The translations under genes and the position numbers were made by a program. Positions 1-8,834 of a stretch of DNA of 64,000 nucleotides are shown here, piece by piece. The notes under the pieces are model-generated. The model did no database searches. It was not told the DNA's origin and saw nothing but the letters and a program-made list of their open reading frames with translations. How positions within the stretch are numbered: position 1 is the stretch's first letter; each line of letters opens with the position of its first letter. Source of the stretch: Thalassovita sp. (GTDB lineage: Bacteria > Pseudomonadota > Alphaproteobacteria > Rhodobacterales > Rhodobacteraceae); NCBI RefSeq assembly GCF_963691685.1, contig NZ_OY829290.1:2914001-2978000 (forward strand), given 5' to 3'.

Positions 1-1082
1 GCGGCCATGCCGATGGCGATACGCTGGGCAGCGGCCTGGATGGCATCCTCGGCTCGGACTGGAATGACACGCTGACCGGCTATGACGGTCAGGGCGTGGA
101 TGATGGTGTGGTTTGGACCAACGTCTTTTACGGCAATGACGGCGATGACCTTCTGGATGGGGCCGGCGGCGATGATGAGCTTTATGGCGGCGCCGACAAC
201 GACACGATCATCGGCGGCACCGGTGCCGACCTCATGGATGGCGGCGAAGGCAATGACCGTCTGCTGGTTGGTTCGGGTGATACCGTCACCGGGGGCGGCG
301 GCGATGACATCTTCATCATCGACGACACCGCCCTTGGCGGCGGCACGATCACCATTGATGGCGGCGAAACCGACGAACCGGGCGGCGACACGCTGGACTT
401 CGCAGGCCAGATCGGCTGGGGCGATATCACCTTCACAGACACCAACCCGGATGCGCTGGCAGGCTCGGCAACGCTGGGCGATGGCACTGTGGTCAACTTC
501 TCAAACATTGAGAACTTGGTCATCTGTTTCACCACTGGCACCCGGATCTGGACGCCACAGGGCGCCCGACTGATTGAGACCCTGCAGCCCGGCGATCTGG
601 TGCTGACCCGCGATCACGGTGTGCAGCCGGTGCGCTGGATTGGTCAGCGCACGGTCAAAGGGGCCGGTCGTTTTGCGCCCATCCGCTTTGCCCAAGGGGT
701 GATTGGCAACGAACGTGAGCTGCTGGTGTCACCGCAGCACAGGATGCTGCATCAGTCCACCGCCGCGAATCTCTACTTCAACGACAGCGAAGTGCTGATC
801 CCGGCCAAACACATGGTCAACGGAGGCTCGATTCAGCAGATTGAGACCGAAGAGGTGACCTATGTGCACATGCTCTTTGACAGTCACGAAATGGTCTTTG
901 CCGAAGGCGCTGTGAGCGAAAGCTTCCACCCCGGTCAGATGGGCCTGTCGGCCATTGACGCGCCTGCGCGCGAGGAGCTGTTTGCGCTGTTCCCAGAGCT
1001 GCGTTCCAACCCCAATGGCTATGGTGAAACCGCCCGGATCTGCCTGCGCGCGCATGAGGCGCAGCTGTTGCAGGCGGCGTAA
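1..1082 (+). CDS. RTX-repeat protein with C-terminal Hint domain, 5' truncated
   Basis: The reading frame is open from base 3 with no start, so the gene begins outside the window. The visible N-terminal part is made of glycine/aspartate nonapeptides of the RTX type (GNDGDDLLD, GGADNDTII, GGEGNDRLL, GGGGDDIFI), which in this family bind calcium in a parallel beta-roll and usually mark type-I secreted proteins. From about base 525 a Hint (Hedgehog/intein-type) domain begins at CFTTGTRI, with PQGARLIETLQPGDLVLT and SPQHRML motifs. This RTX plus Hint_2 layout is common in roseobacters. Whether the Hint part is autocatalytic cannot be told from here. No type-I secretion genes lie in the visible neighbourhood. 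Confidence 0.85.
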   Translation, partial: GHADGDTLGSGLDGILGSDWNDTLTGYDGQGVDDGVVWTNVFYGNDGDDLLDGAGGDDELYGGADNDTIIGGTGADLMDGGEGNDRLLVGSGDTVTGGGGDDIFIIDDTALGGGTITIDGGETDEPGGDTLDFAGQIGWGDITFTDTNPDALAGSATLGDGTVVNFSNIENLVICFTTGTRIWTPQGARLIETLQPGDLVLTRDHGVQPVRWIGQRTVKGAGRFAPIRFAQGVIGNERELLVSPQHRMLHQSTAANLYFNDSEVLIPAKHMVNGGSIQQIETEEVTYVHMLFDSHEMVFAEGAVSESFHPGQMGLSAIDAPAREELFALFPELRSNPNGYGETARICLRAHEAQLLQAA

Positions 1083-1120
1083 TTGCGGCAATTTTGCTAG
1101 ACATTCGCCCCAATCTGGCC

Positions 1121-2005
1121 TCAATGCTGCATTTTTGCCAGCATATCCAAAAGCCGCGTGGTCAGCGGATTGGCCACCGCCCCGGCGGGCCACACCGCAT
1201 AGACCGGGATCGGCGTAACCTGCCATTCCTGCAAAACCTCCACCAGCCGACCTGCCGCCAGATCCGCTGCCACGAAATGGGTGGGCGGTGAGGCTAAAGC
1301 CATGCCCAGAAACGCAAAATCCGACATGGCTTCGATATTATTCACGGTGATATTGCCGGCCTGCTGCACCTGCGCCTCTTGCCCGTTCGGGCTGATCAGG
1401 ACGCGCTGATCACTCATTTTTGCAAATCGCACCCATGGGATTTGGCCTAGATCCGCAGGCGCCGCAATCGGCGGATGTTTCGCCAGAAAGTCAGGACTGG
1501 CGACCAGCACCCGCGGCATATCCCACAGCTTGCGGCACATCAGGCTGCTGTCGGTCATCTCGCCAGAGCGCAGCGCCAGATCATAGCGGTCCCCCACCAG
1601 ATCCTCCCATATGTCGGAGTAGTGCAGATCCAGCGCAACCTGCGGATTTTCCGCATGAAACCGCGACAGCGTGGCCGCAATGGGCGATCCCGCCATGGCC
1701 GAGGTCAGGGTGATCCGCAACATGCCGCTGAGCGCCGCCTCAGGATCGCGCGCCTGCATCAACCCGGTTTCTGCCAGCCCCAGCATCGCCTCAGCCGAGG
1801 CCGCCAGTCGTTCCCCCGCATCCGTAAGGCTCAACCGACGGGTCGAACGATAGAGCAAGGGGCGGCCCAGCTCCTCCTCCAGCTGTTTGACGTGATAGCT
1901 GACGACCGAAGGCGTCAGGCCCAGCGTGCGCCCAGCGCCCCGGAACGATCCCTGCCGCACACATTCGGCAAAGATACCCAGCGATTTCAAACGATCCACC
2001 AGCAT
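1121..2005 (-). CDS. LysR-family transcriptional regulator
   Basis: The N-terminal winged helix-turn-helix is clear (SFRGAGRTLGLTPSVVSYHV, then LEEELGRPLLYRSTRRLSLTDAGE). A type-2 periplasmic-binding-like effector domain follows to about residue 294, the usual LysR length. The start is placed at MLVDRLKSLGIF (2005); an upstream ATG at 2023 would add six non-conserved residues. The gene is transcribed away from the LysE-type exporter at 2094, and such pairs often have the regulator controlling the exporter. The effector is unknown. Confidence 0.9.
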   Translation of the reverse strand: MLVDRLKSLGIFAECVRQGSFRGAGRTLGLTPSVVSYHVKQLEEELGRPLLYRSTRRLSLTDAGERLAASAEAMLGLAETGLMQARDPEAALSGMLRITLTSAMAGSPIAATLSRFHAENPQVALDLHYSDIWEDLVGDRYDLALRSGEMTDSSLMCRKLWDMPRVLVASPDFLAKHPPIAAPADLGQIPWVRFAKMSDQRVLISPNGQEAQVQQAGNITVNNIEAMSDFAFLGMALASPPTHFVAADLAAGRLVEVLQEWQVTPIPVYAVWPAGAVANPLTTRLLDMLAKMQH

Positions 2006-2026
2006 TAGTCCACTTTTCCGCACAAT

Positions 2027-2055
2027 CTGTTCAATTACGCCACTCTACCGAACAG
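2027..2055. promoter_or_regulatory. Candidate LysR operator in the divergent LysR/LysE gap
   Basis: The gap between the regulator and exporter starts holds an inverted repeat, CTGTTC (2027-2032) and GAACAG (2050-2055), separated by 17 bases. LysR proteins commonly bind dyads in the divergent promoter they control. Six-base arms can arise by chance, so this is only a candidate. Confidence 0.3.
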
Positions 2056-2093
2056 TTGCCCCCCGGGCTAGCTCTGATCGGAAAGGAGACCCC

Positions 2094-2717
2094 ATGCCTG
2101 CCCTCACAATCCCCTTCCTGCCGATGGCGCTTTTCGCTGCCTCCCTGTCACTGGCGCCCGGACCGGTGAACCTGATTATCCTGTCCACCGCGCTGAACCA
2201 CGGTGTCAGCGCGCCGTTGCGCTTCATCACCGGCGCGACGGTGGGTTTTACCGCGCTGCTGATCCTGACCGGTCTGGGCCTCAGCGCCACACAGGCGCTG
2301 CCCGACGGCGCGGTCGATGTGATCAGCTGCCTGGGCGCCTTGGTGATCCTCTATTTCGGCTACGGCCTGCTGCGCGCCGAGGGCACGCTGGACACCCGCC
2401 AGATCCCGGTGCCCGGATTCTGGCAGGGGGCGGCGCTGCAGTGGATGAACCCCAAGGCCTGGATTGCCTGCCTGAGCGGCGTCGCCCTGTTCAATCTACA
2501 GGGCAAAACGTTGGAATTGATGCAGTTCTCCGCCCTGTACTTCATCGTATGTTTCTGCGGTATCGGCGCCTGGGCGGTGCTGGGTCACAATTTGACACGG
2601 CTGCTGCACACCGCACGCCGGCGGCGGATGCTGAACATCGGGCTTGGCCTGTGCCTGATGGTGCTGGCCCTCAGCCTATCCGCCCCGGCATTGCTGCGGC
2701 TGATAGGTCTGGATTAA
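2094..2717 (+). CDS. LysE/RhtB-family amino acid exporter
   Basis: This is a 207-residue, very hydrophobic protein with about six membrane helices. The family start pattern is visible: an N-terminal helix followed by APGPVNLIILSTALNHG, and later QWMNPKAWIACLSG, matching the conserved P-G-P and NPK motifs of LysE/RhtB exporters. A Shine-Dalgarno GGAAAGGAGA (2080-2089) sits just before the ATG. Family members export amino acids or derivatives from the cytoplasm; the substrate here is not identifiable. The stop overlaps by four bases with the stop of the convergent hydrolase gene. Confidence 0.9.
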   Translation: MPALTIPFLPMALFAASLSLAPGPVNLIILSTALNHGVSAPLRFITGATVGFTALLILTGLGLSATQALPDGAVDVISCLGALVILYFGYGLLRAEGTLDTRQIPVPGFWQGAALQWMNPKAWIACLSGVALFNLQGKTLELMQFSALYFIVCFCGIGAWAVLGHNLTRLLHTARRRRMLNIGLGLCLMVLALSLSAPALLRLIGLD

Positions 2718-3493
2718 GCGCTTTGGCGCAGCGGATGGGCCCGCCGGGCCTCCGCATAGGCGCGGGTGGCGGTGCCGAAGGCTTCGAACAGCGGGCGCGA
2801 GACGGGGTCATTGGCGCTGTCCCATTCGGGATGCCATTGTACCGAATAGGTGAAGCCCGGCGCGTCCTTGACAAAGATCGCCTCGGGCGTGCCATCGGGT
2901 GCATAGCCGTCAATCACGATGCGCGCGCCCGGCTCCTTGATGCCCTGCCCGTGCAACGTGTTGGTCATCACCTCCTGCGCGCCCATCATCTGATGGAAGG
3001 GGCCGGCGGCGGAAAACTTCACCGTATGGCGCAGGGCAAACTTCTCTTCCAGGGTGCCGTCCGGCGGCATCCGGTGGTTCATCCGCCCGGGCAGATCACG
3101 AATTTCCGGGTAGAGCGATCCGCCCATCGCCACGTTCACCTCTTGAAACCCGCGACAGATCCCCATGAAGGGCTGGCCGCGTTCCACACAGGCCCGCACC
3201 AGCGGCAGGGTGATCGCATCGCGGCAGCGGTCAAAATCGCCATGCGCCTCGGTCGCGGCCTCACCGTATTCTTCGGGATGCACATTGGGGCGACCACCGG
3301 TCAGGATGAAGCCATCGCAGGCCTCCAGCAGTTCCTCAACCGTGACCAGCCGCGGATCTGGCGCAATCAGCATCGGCAGACAGTTGGACACGGTCGCCAC
3401 CGCTTCTGAATTCATATGCCCCACCGCATGTACGGGGTAGCTGTCATTGATCAGATGCTGGTTGCCGATGATGCCGACAATGGGACGTGTCAT
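2714..3493 (-). CDS. Gamma-glutamyl-gamma-aminobutyrate hydrolase-like (peptidase C26)
   Basis: This is a 259-residue class-I glutamine amidotransferase-type protein. The nucleophile elbow is GICRGFQE with Cys113, and the His-Glu pair lies in QWHPEW (His221, Glu223), so the catalytic triad is complete. The layout matches PuuD-like enzymes that hydrolyse gamma-glutamyl amide bonds, for example in putrescine breakdown. The start is set at MTRPIVGIIGNQ; the open frame extends 49 residues further upstream but that part is not family-like. No other polyamine genes are adjacent, so the physiological substrate is inferred from the family only. Confidence 0.85.
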   Translation of the reverse strand: MTRPIVGIIGNQHLINDSYPVHAVGHMNSEAVATVSNCLPMLIAPDPRLVTVEELLEACDGFILTGGRPNVHPEEYGEAATEAHGDFDRCRDAITLPLVRACVERGQPFMGICRGFQEVNVAMGGSLYPEIRDLPGRMNHRMPPDGTLEEKFALRHTVKFSAAGPFHQMMGAQEVMTNTLHGQGIKEPGARIVIDGYAPDGTPEAIFVKDAPGFTYSVQWHPEWDSANDPVSRPLFEAFGTATRAYAEARRAHPLRQSA

Positions 3494-3709
3494 ATTAGGC
3501 CTGTCAAAGCTGTTGTGCGATGGCGTCACATTAGCGTTACCCACCCGCTCCGCCCAAGTGTTTTGCTGCGCACCAGCGCGCAATGGGCTGTGCGGTCTCC
3601 TTTCCGGTGGATAATTCAGCAAACCTGAATTCCACGGCATTGAAGCCCTGCTAAAACCGCCCTACCCTCCGCCACAACCAAACGTGAAACCCGTACTCGG
3701 AGACAGTCG

Positions 3710-6262
3710 ATGAAAGACGCCGCCCCGCAGAAGATCTACCTCAGCGATTATCAGGTGCCGAATTATCTGGTGGAGGATGTGCATCTGACCTTCCGTCTGG
3801 CGCCTGAGGCGACGCGGGTGTTGTCGCGCATCACTTTCCGCCCCAATCCTGACGCCAGCAGCAAGGATTTCTTCCTGCATGGGGAGGATTTGCAGCTGAT
3901 CTCGACCAAGATCGATGGCGCGGAGGTCACCCCGGATCTGGTGGTCGGCGGCCTGACCTGTGCTGTGCCGGATGCGCCCTTTGTCTGGGAAGCGGAGGTG
4001 GAAATCAGCCCTACCACCAACACCGCGCTGGAAGGGCTTTACATGTCAAACGGCATGTATTGCACCCAATGCGAGGCCGAGGGCTTTCGCAAAATCACCT
4101 ATTACCCCGACCGCCCCGATGTGATGTCGGTCTTTACGGTCAGGATCGAAAGTGACCTGCCGGTGCTTTTGTCCAACGGCAATCCGGTTGCCTCTGGCGA
4201 GGGCTTTGCAGAATGGCATGATCCTTGGCCGAAACCAGCATACCTTTTTGCGCTGGTGGGCGGGGAGCTGATCAACCACCCTGACACATTCACCACCAAA
4301 TCCGGCAAAGAGGTCGAGCTGAACATCTACGTCCGTCCCGGTGATGAGGGCAAATGCGCCTTCGGGATGGAGGCGCTGAAAAAGTCGATGGTCTGGGATG
4401 AAGAGGTCTATGGCCGTGAATATGACCTCGACATCTTCAACATCGTGGCGGTGGATGACTTCAACATGGGGGCGATGGAAAACAAGGGGCTGAACATCTT
4501 CAACTCCTCCTGTGTTCTGGCCTCGGCGGAAACCTCCACCGATATGAACTTCGAACGGATCGAAGCGATCATTGCGCATGAGTATTTCCACAACTGGACT
4601 GGCAACCGCATCACCTGCCGCGACTGGTTCCAACTGTGCCTGAAAGAGGGGCTGACGGTTTACCGTGACGCCCAGTTCACCGCAGACATGCGCTCGGAAC
4701 CGGTGAAGCGGATCGAAGACGTCATCGCCCTGCGCGCCCGCCAATTCCGCGAAGACAACGGCCCGCTGGCCCATCCCGTGCGCCCTGACAGCTTTGTGGA
4801 GATCAACAACTTCTACACCGCCACCGTCTATGAAAAGGGTGCCGAGCTGATCGGCATGTTGAAAACCCTTGTGGGTGATGACGCCTATTATAAGGCGCTG
4901 GACCTCTATTTTGAGCGTCATGACGGCGATGCGGCCACCATTGAGGATTGGCTGACCGTGTTTGAGGAAAGCACCGGCCGCGACCTCACCCAGTTCAAAC
5001 GCTGGTATGAACAGGCCGGCACCCCCAGACTGGCGGTGGAGGAAGCCTATGAAGATGGCACCTTCACACTGACCTTCAGCCAGTCCACGCCCCCCACTCC
5101 CGGTCAGGATCAGAAAGACCCGCGGGTGATCCCCATTGCGGTGGGGCTGCTCAATCCCAATGGCGATGAGGTGGTGCCGACAACGGTGCTGGAAATGACC
5201 GAGGCAACCCAAAGCTTCCGCTTTGAGGGGCTGACCGCACGGCCAACGCCGTCAATCCTGCGCGGCTTCTCGTCGCCGGTCATTCTGGAACGCGCCAGCA
5301 GCAACGCTGAGCGCGCCTTCCTGCTGGCCCATGATACCGACCCCTTCAACAAATGGGAGGCCGGGCGCGCCTTGGCCCGCGCCGGCCTGGTGGAGATGAT
5401 CCTGAACGGCGCCGCACCTGACGGGGCTTATCTGGATGCGGTGCTGCAGGTGCTGCGTGATGACAGCCTGGACCCCGCCTTCCGCGCGCTGGCGCTGGGG
5501 CTGCCCAGTCAGGATGATCTGGCCCAGACGCTGGTGGATCAGGGCCACACGCCGGATCCGCAGGCCATCTATGAGGCACTGGAAACCCTGAAAATGGCGA
5601 TGGCCACCCATATGCAGGACGTGCTACCGCGCATCTATGCCCAGTATCAGGTGACCGAGGCCTATAAGCCCGATGCCGAACAATCCGGTGCACGGTCCTT
5701 GGCCAATGCCGCCCTGTCGCTGATTTCCCGTGTCGATGGCGGCACGGCGGCGCAGGCGCAGTACGACAGCGCCGACAATATGACCCAGCAACTGGCCGCG
5801 CTGGCCGCGCTGTTGACGGCAGGCAAAGGCGAACAGGCCGTTGCCGCCTTCTATAAGCAATGGAAAGAGGACCGTCTGGTCATCGACAAATGGTTTGGCC
5901 TGCAAATCAGCATGGCCGATCCGGCGCAGGCCGCTGAGGTGGCATCGGCGCTGACCCAGCATCCCGACTTCACCATGAAAAACCCCAACCGGTTCCGCGC
6001 CACCCTGGGGGCGCTGGCCATGTCACCCGCCGGGTTCCACCGTGCGGATGGGGCGGGCTACAAGCTGTTGGCGGACTGGCTGATCAAACTGGATCCGCTG
6101 AACCCGCAGACCACCGCGCGGATGTGTTCCGCCTTTGAAACCTGGAAACGCTATGACAGTGACCGTCAGGCGCTGATCGCCGCCCAGCTGGACCGCATTC
6201 TGGCGCAGGACGGCCTCAGCCGCGACACCACCGAAATGCTGACCCGCATTCGCGGCAGCTAA
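3710..6262 (+). CDS. pepN: Aminopeptidase N (M1 family)
   Basis: This 850-residue cytoplasmic zinc aminopeptidase removes N-terminal residues from peptides. The substrate-binding GAMEN motif is at residues 254-258. The zinc site HEYFH is at 290-294, with the third ligand Glu313 nineteen residues on in LKEGLTVY. Length and the C-terminal helical domain fit the proteobacterial PepN group. A GGAGAC ribosome site lies just before the ATG. It appears monocistronic, with a GC-rich hairpin right after the stop. Confidence 0.97.
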   Translation: MKDAAPQKIYLSDYQVPNYLVEDVHLTFRLAPEATRVLSRITFRPNPDASSKDFFLHGEDLQLISTKIDGAEVTPDLVVGGLTCAVPDAPFVWEAEVEISPTTNTALEGLYMSNGMYCTQCEAEGFRKITYYPDRPDVMSVFTVRIESDLPVLLSNGNPVASGEGFAEWHDPWPKPAYLFALVGGELINHPDTFTTKSGKEVELNIYVRPGDEGKCAFGMEALKKSMVWDEEVYGREYDLDIFNIVAVDDFNMGAMENKGLNIFNSSCVLASAETSTDMNFERIEAIIAHEYFHNWTGNRITCRDWFQLCLKEGLTVYRDAQFTADMRSEPVKRIEDVIALRARQFREDNGPLAHPVRPDSFVEINNFYTATVYEKGAELIGMLKTLVGDDAYYKALDLYFERHDGDAATIEDWLTVFEESTGRDLTQFKRWYEQAGTPRLAVEEAYEDGTFTLTFSQSTPPTPGQDQKDPRVIPIAVGLLNPNGDEVVPTTVLEMTEATQSFRFEGLTARPTPSILRGFSSPVILERASSNAERAFLLAHDTDPFNKWEAGRALARAGLVEMILNGAAPDGAYLDAVLQVLRDDSLDPAFRALALGLPSQDDLAQTLVDQGHTPDPQAIYEALETLKMAMATHMQDVLPRIYAQYQVTEAYKPDAEQSGARSLANAALSLISRVDGGTAAQAQYDSADNMTQQLAALAALLTAGKGEQAVAAFYKQWKEDRLVIDKWFGLQISMADPAQAAEVASALTQHPDFTMKNPNRFRATLGALAMSPAGFHRADGAGYKLLADWLIKLDPLNPQTTARMCSAFETWKRYDSDRQALIAAQLDRILAQDGLSRDTTEMLTRIRGS

Positions 6263-6278
6263 CGGCTTATCAATATCG

Positions 6279-6311
6279 GCGGCCCCGGCGCATTTCTCAC
6301 GCCGGGGCCGC
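6279..6311 (+). terminator. GC-rich stem-loop after pepN
   Basis: A perfect 12-bp inverted repeat (arms 6279-6290 and 6300-6311, nine-base loop) begins 17 bases after the pepN stop. It is terminator-like in position and strength but has no T run after it, so it may act as a 3' mRNA-stabilising hairpin or need Rho. Confidence 0.5.
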
Positions 6312-6630
6312 TGCACACAACGCGGCCGCGAATCCTGCGATCTGCCGCCGCCAAGGCGCCTCAGCCACTGATCCTGCAAAAGGCGTCAGCGGCCGCCGGA
6401 CGCGTAAGAATCCTGACAATTGTCGAAATATCGACAGTAAAACCGTCGTTTCAGGCGCAATCCGTCAGCCACCTGACGGTTGTTTCCATATCTGACCCAA
6501 TTGCCGCCAAACCCTCCGCAGTTTCTGCCCGAAAGCTCCTTCGGGCTGCCTTCTTTCCGCCCGAAAGCGGCGCGACATTGGTGGGGTAACAAGTGATCCA
6601 GTACCCGTTGCCAAGTAAAAGAAGAGCCCC
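6312..6630. other. Non-coding gap with a small dyad
   Basis: No gene is supported in this stretch before the 401-residue protein. It contains TGTCGA-AATA-TCGACA (6421-6436), an inverted repeat overlapping the palindrome GACAATTGTC (6415-6424). This could be an operator for the downstream gene. No clear promoter hexamers were found. Confidence 0.35.
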
Positions 6631-7836
6631 ATGATCAAAGCCACGTTTGCACGCCCCACTCTGCTCAGCAAATTGCGACCGACATGGCGGAATGCCGCCG
6701 CCCCCAAACGCCCCCTTTCGACCGACCTGTCGACCCCCGGGGCGCAAACCCGTCGCCTGGACCTGCCAGAAAAACCCACCAGCGCCGAAGACAGCCTGCG
6801 TCAGCAGATCGAAGCACGCGGCCAGTTTCTGGCCCGTCAGGACCGTTGGGATGAGCTGGCTGAGGAAATCCGCGCGGCAGATCAAAGCCGGGACTGCACC
6901 CCCGGCGGCATGGGTCTGGCCGATCTGTTGTCCCGCGGTGCCCGCCTGGATGTGGTGCAGCCGGTGGAACAGATCCTCAGCGATCCCGCGCTTTTGCCGC
7001 AACATGCCCCCCGCGAAGGCATCTCTGCCCTCGAAGAGGTGCTGGAAGATCACCCCGAAGATTTTGGTGTCGCCCTTGTGCTGATCCAAGCCCATATTGA
7101 TTTCGCCTGGGCCTGGCGCGGTGAGGGCTGGCACGATGCTTTGCCGCCACAGCGGCAACAATCCTTCCTGCGCCATATGGCGCGCGCAGAAGCCCTGCTG
7201 GACCGTTTCAGCCCCTTCGAACATGACAGCCCCGCTCTGGCGGCCTGCCGCTGCGCCCTGCTCGCTGCGGCGGTGGAACCGGATGCCAGACTGGCGGATG
7301 ACTACGAAGACCTGATCGATCTGGACCCGGGCAATCCGCGCCATATGCGGGCCTTTGGCAACCACCTGCTGCCCCGGTGGTTTGGCTCTTATCAGATGCT
7401 TGAGGTTGAGGCGCGCCGTGTCGCGCTGATGACCGAGGATCTGTGGGGCGCCGGCGGCTACGCCTGGGTCTATCTGGACGCATTGTCCGTGGATCCCGGG
7501 GCGCTGGAGCTTCTTGATGCGGATTTCTTCCTGGATGGAATGCGCGATATTCTGGAGCGGGCCCCGGACCAGCATGTGGTCAACACCTGGGCTGCCTTCT
7601 GCGCCGTGACCCTGCCCGCCCTGCCCGCCCATCGCCGTGCCACCCGCGAAGGGCTGAGCCGCCTGCGCGCCGCGCTGGACTGGATCCAGCGCGACCACCT
7701 GCAGGAATTGCACCCGCTGATCTGGGGCCAGGCCAAACTGGGTCTCGGCGCCTATGCCAGCCTGCCCTCCATCGAAGAGCTGACCGAAATGGGCCGCACC
7801 GCCGCCCAAAACGCACTGGCCCCACAGCCGGCCTAA
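6631..7836 (+). CDS. Conserved-looking helical protein of unknown function
   Basis: I do not recognise this 401-residue protein. It has no signal peptide and no membrane segment. Its first 60 residues are Pro/Arg/Thr-rich and probably disordered. The rest reads as a run of amphipathic helices (EDSLRQQIEARGQFLARQDRW, DVVQPVEQILSDPALLP, EGISALEEVLEDHPEDFGVAL), resembling a TPR-like solenoid without matching the TPR consensus. Codon use and GC match the surrounding core genes. It stands alone between pepN and a strong terminator. Confidence 0.75.
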   Translation: MIKATFARPTLLSKLRPTWRNAAAPKRPLSTDLSTPGAQTRRLDLPEKPTSAEDSLRQQIEARGQFLARQDRWDELAEEIRAADQSRDCTPGGMGLADLLSRGARLDVVQPVEQILSDPALLPQHAPREGISALEEVLEDHPEDFGVALVLIQAHIDFAWAWRGEGWHDALPPQRQQSFLRHMARAEALLDRFSPFEHDSPALAACRCALLAAAVEPDARLADDYEDLIDLDPGNPRHMRAFGNHLLPRWFGSYQMLEVEARRVALMTEDLWGAGGYAWVYLDALSVDPGALELLDADFFLDGMRDILERAPDQHVVNTWAAFCAVTLPALPAHRRATREGLSRLRAALDWIQRDHLQELHPLIWGQAKLGLGAYASLPSIEELTEMGRTAAQNALAPQPA

Positions 7837-7881
7837 CGGCCCCGTGTCCGGGCTATCCCAAAACACCGACCTGCCTGACTG

Positions 7882-7907
7882 CGCCCCCTTCGGGGGGCGT
7901 TTTTTTT
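7882..7907 (+). terminator. Rho-independent terminator with UUCG loop
   Basis: A seven-bp GC stem (7882-7888 with 7893-7899) closed by a TTCG tetraloop is followed by eight T (7900-7907). It lies 45 bases after the stop of the 401-residue protein and is a textbook intrinsic terminator. Confidence 0.93.
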
Positions 7908-8032
7908 GGCCATGTTGCTAAGTCGTGTTGGGCCCCTTCCCGCTGAGAAAAATGCTTGAAGGGGGTGAATAGGCCGTTGACGGCAGGTCCCGCACGAACC
8001 AACCTCAATCGAATTTCAGTTTTAGGTGTCCC

Positions 8033-8545
8033 ATGCGCATTGTCTTGGCTTTTTTCTCAACGGTGGCCCTTTTGGCTGGCTGCAATAGCGCGCATCAGGC
8101 TTCTGTTAATCTGGACGGCGGCGTGCGGGTGTCTCTGACGGTCAGCGGAATGTTCAGCCTCCAGAGCGATTGGCGGCGGACACTGACCGTGGAGCATCGT
8201 GGTGAGATAATATCACGCGAGCTGTTCGAAGACACAGGCTGGTGGAGAGGGTCAAACTTGTATCTCGCAGAGGCCGGCCTCTTTGTTCTGGATGAAGGAC
8301 AAATTGGATGTATTGCGTTTCGGTTGGATCCTGTGCGCTTCGACGACAAGGCAGCAAGATGCCACAAAAGACCCCAAACGCTGACCAATGAAGAGATTTC
8401 TGGCAGAGACGACAACACAAAATCTGATGTTTATCCCGGAATGCGCTATTTGGGCCGCTTCGCTGAAACCTTGGATGATCGTGCGCGTGTCGAATTCATT
8501 TCCCCTGAAGAGGCCCCAGAAATCAGATTGCCCGACCCGCTGTAG
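8033..8545 (+). CDS. Small lipoprotein of unknown function
   Basis: This 170-residue protein has a type-II signal peptide: a short basic start, a hydrophobic stretch and the lipobox LLAGC, giving lipidated Cys17. The mature part has no recognised domain. It contains two further cysteines (CIAF and RCHK) and a charged C-terminus. The gene and its neighbour at 8835-9644 are AT-richer and use codons rarer in the core genes, which suggests accessory origin. It converges with the ankyrin gene. Confidence 0.75.
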   Translation: MRIVLAFFSTVALLAGCNSAHQASVNLDGGVRVSLTVSGMFSLQSDWRRTLTVEHRGEIISRELFEDTGWWRGSNLYLAEAGLFVLDEGQIGCIAFRLDPVRFDDKAARCHKRPQTLTNEEISGRDDNTKSDVYPGMRYLGRFAETLDDRARVEFISPEEAPEIRLPDPL

Positions 8546-8834
8546 TCGCCGTCCAGCATCCAGGTCGCCACGGGTTGGCATTCTGATCGCAACATTCCCG
8601 CCAAATACTTGAAACTCCGATCAACTGCCCAACCTGCTCCCTATAACTTTTTTGTTTGCCAACACGGTTTGAGGACATGGCTTTTTTGGGGGGACAACGC
8701 TCATCCCCGCAGAAACACCGGCCTCACAAGGCGTTCTGACGCTCAATCAAACCACCAGCAAACGCTGATCGCCGCATGGATGACCGCGGCAAGCCGTGCA
8801 AAAGACTACAGACAATTTCTCCACAGCCGCCGTC

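Noticed and set aside
6451..7866. 471-residue minus-strand ORF opposite the unknown 401-residue gene
   Set aside because: It is the longer of the two frames, so it was weighed. The plus-strand frame has normal protein composition, and a strong plus-strand terminator lies after it; the minus frame is Gly/Gln/Ala-rich and would start beyond that terminator's stem.
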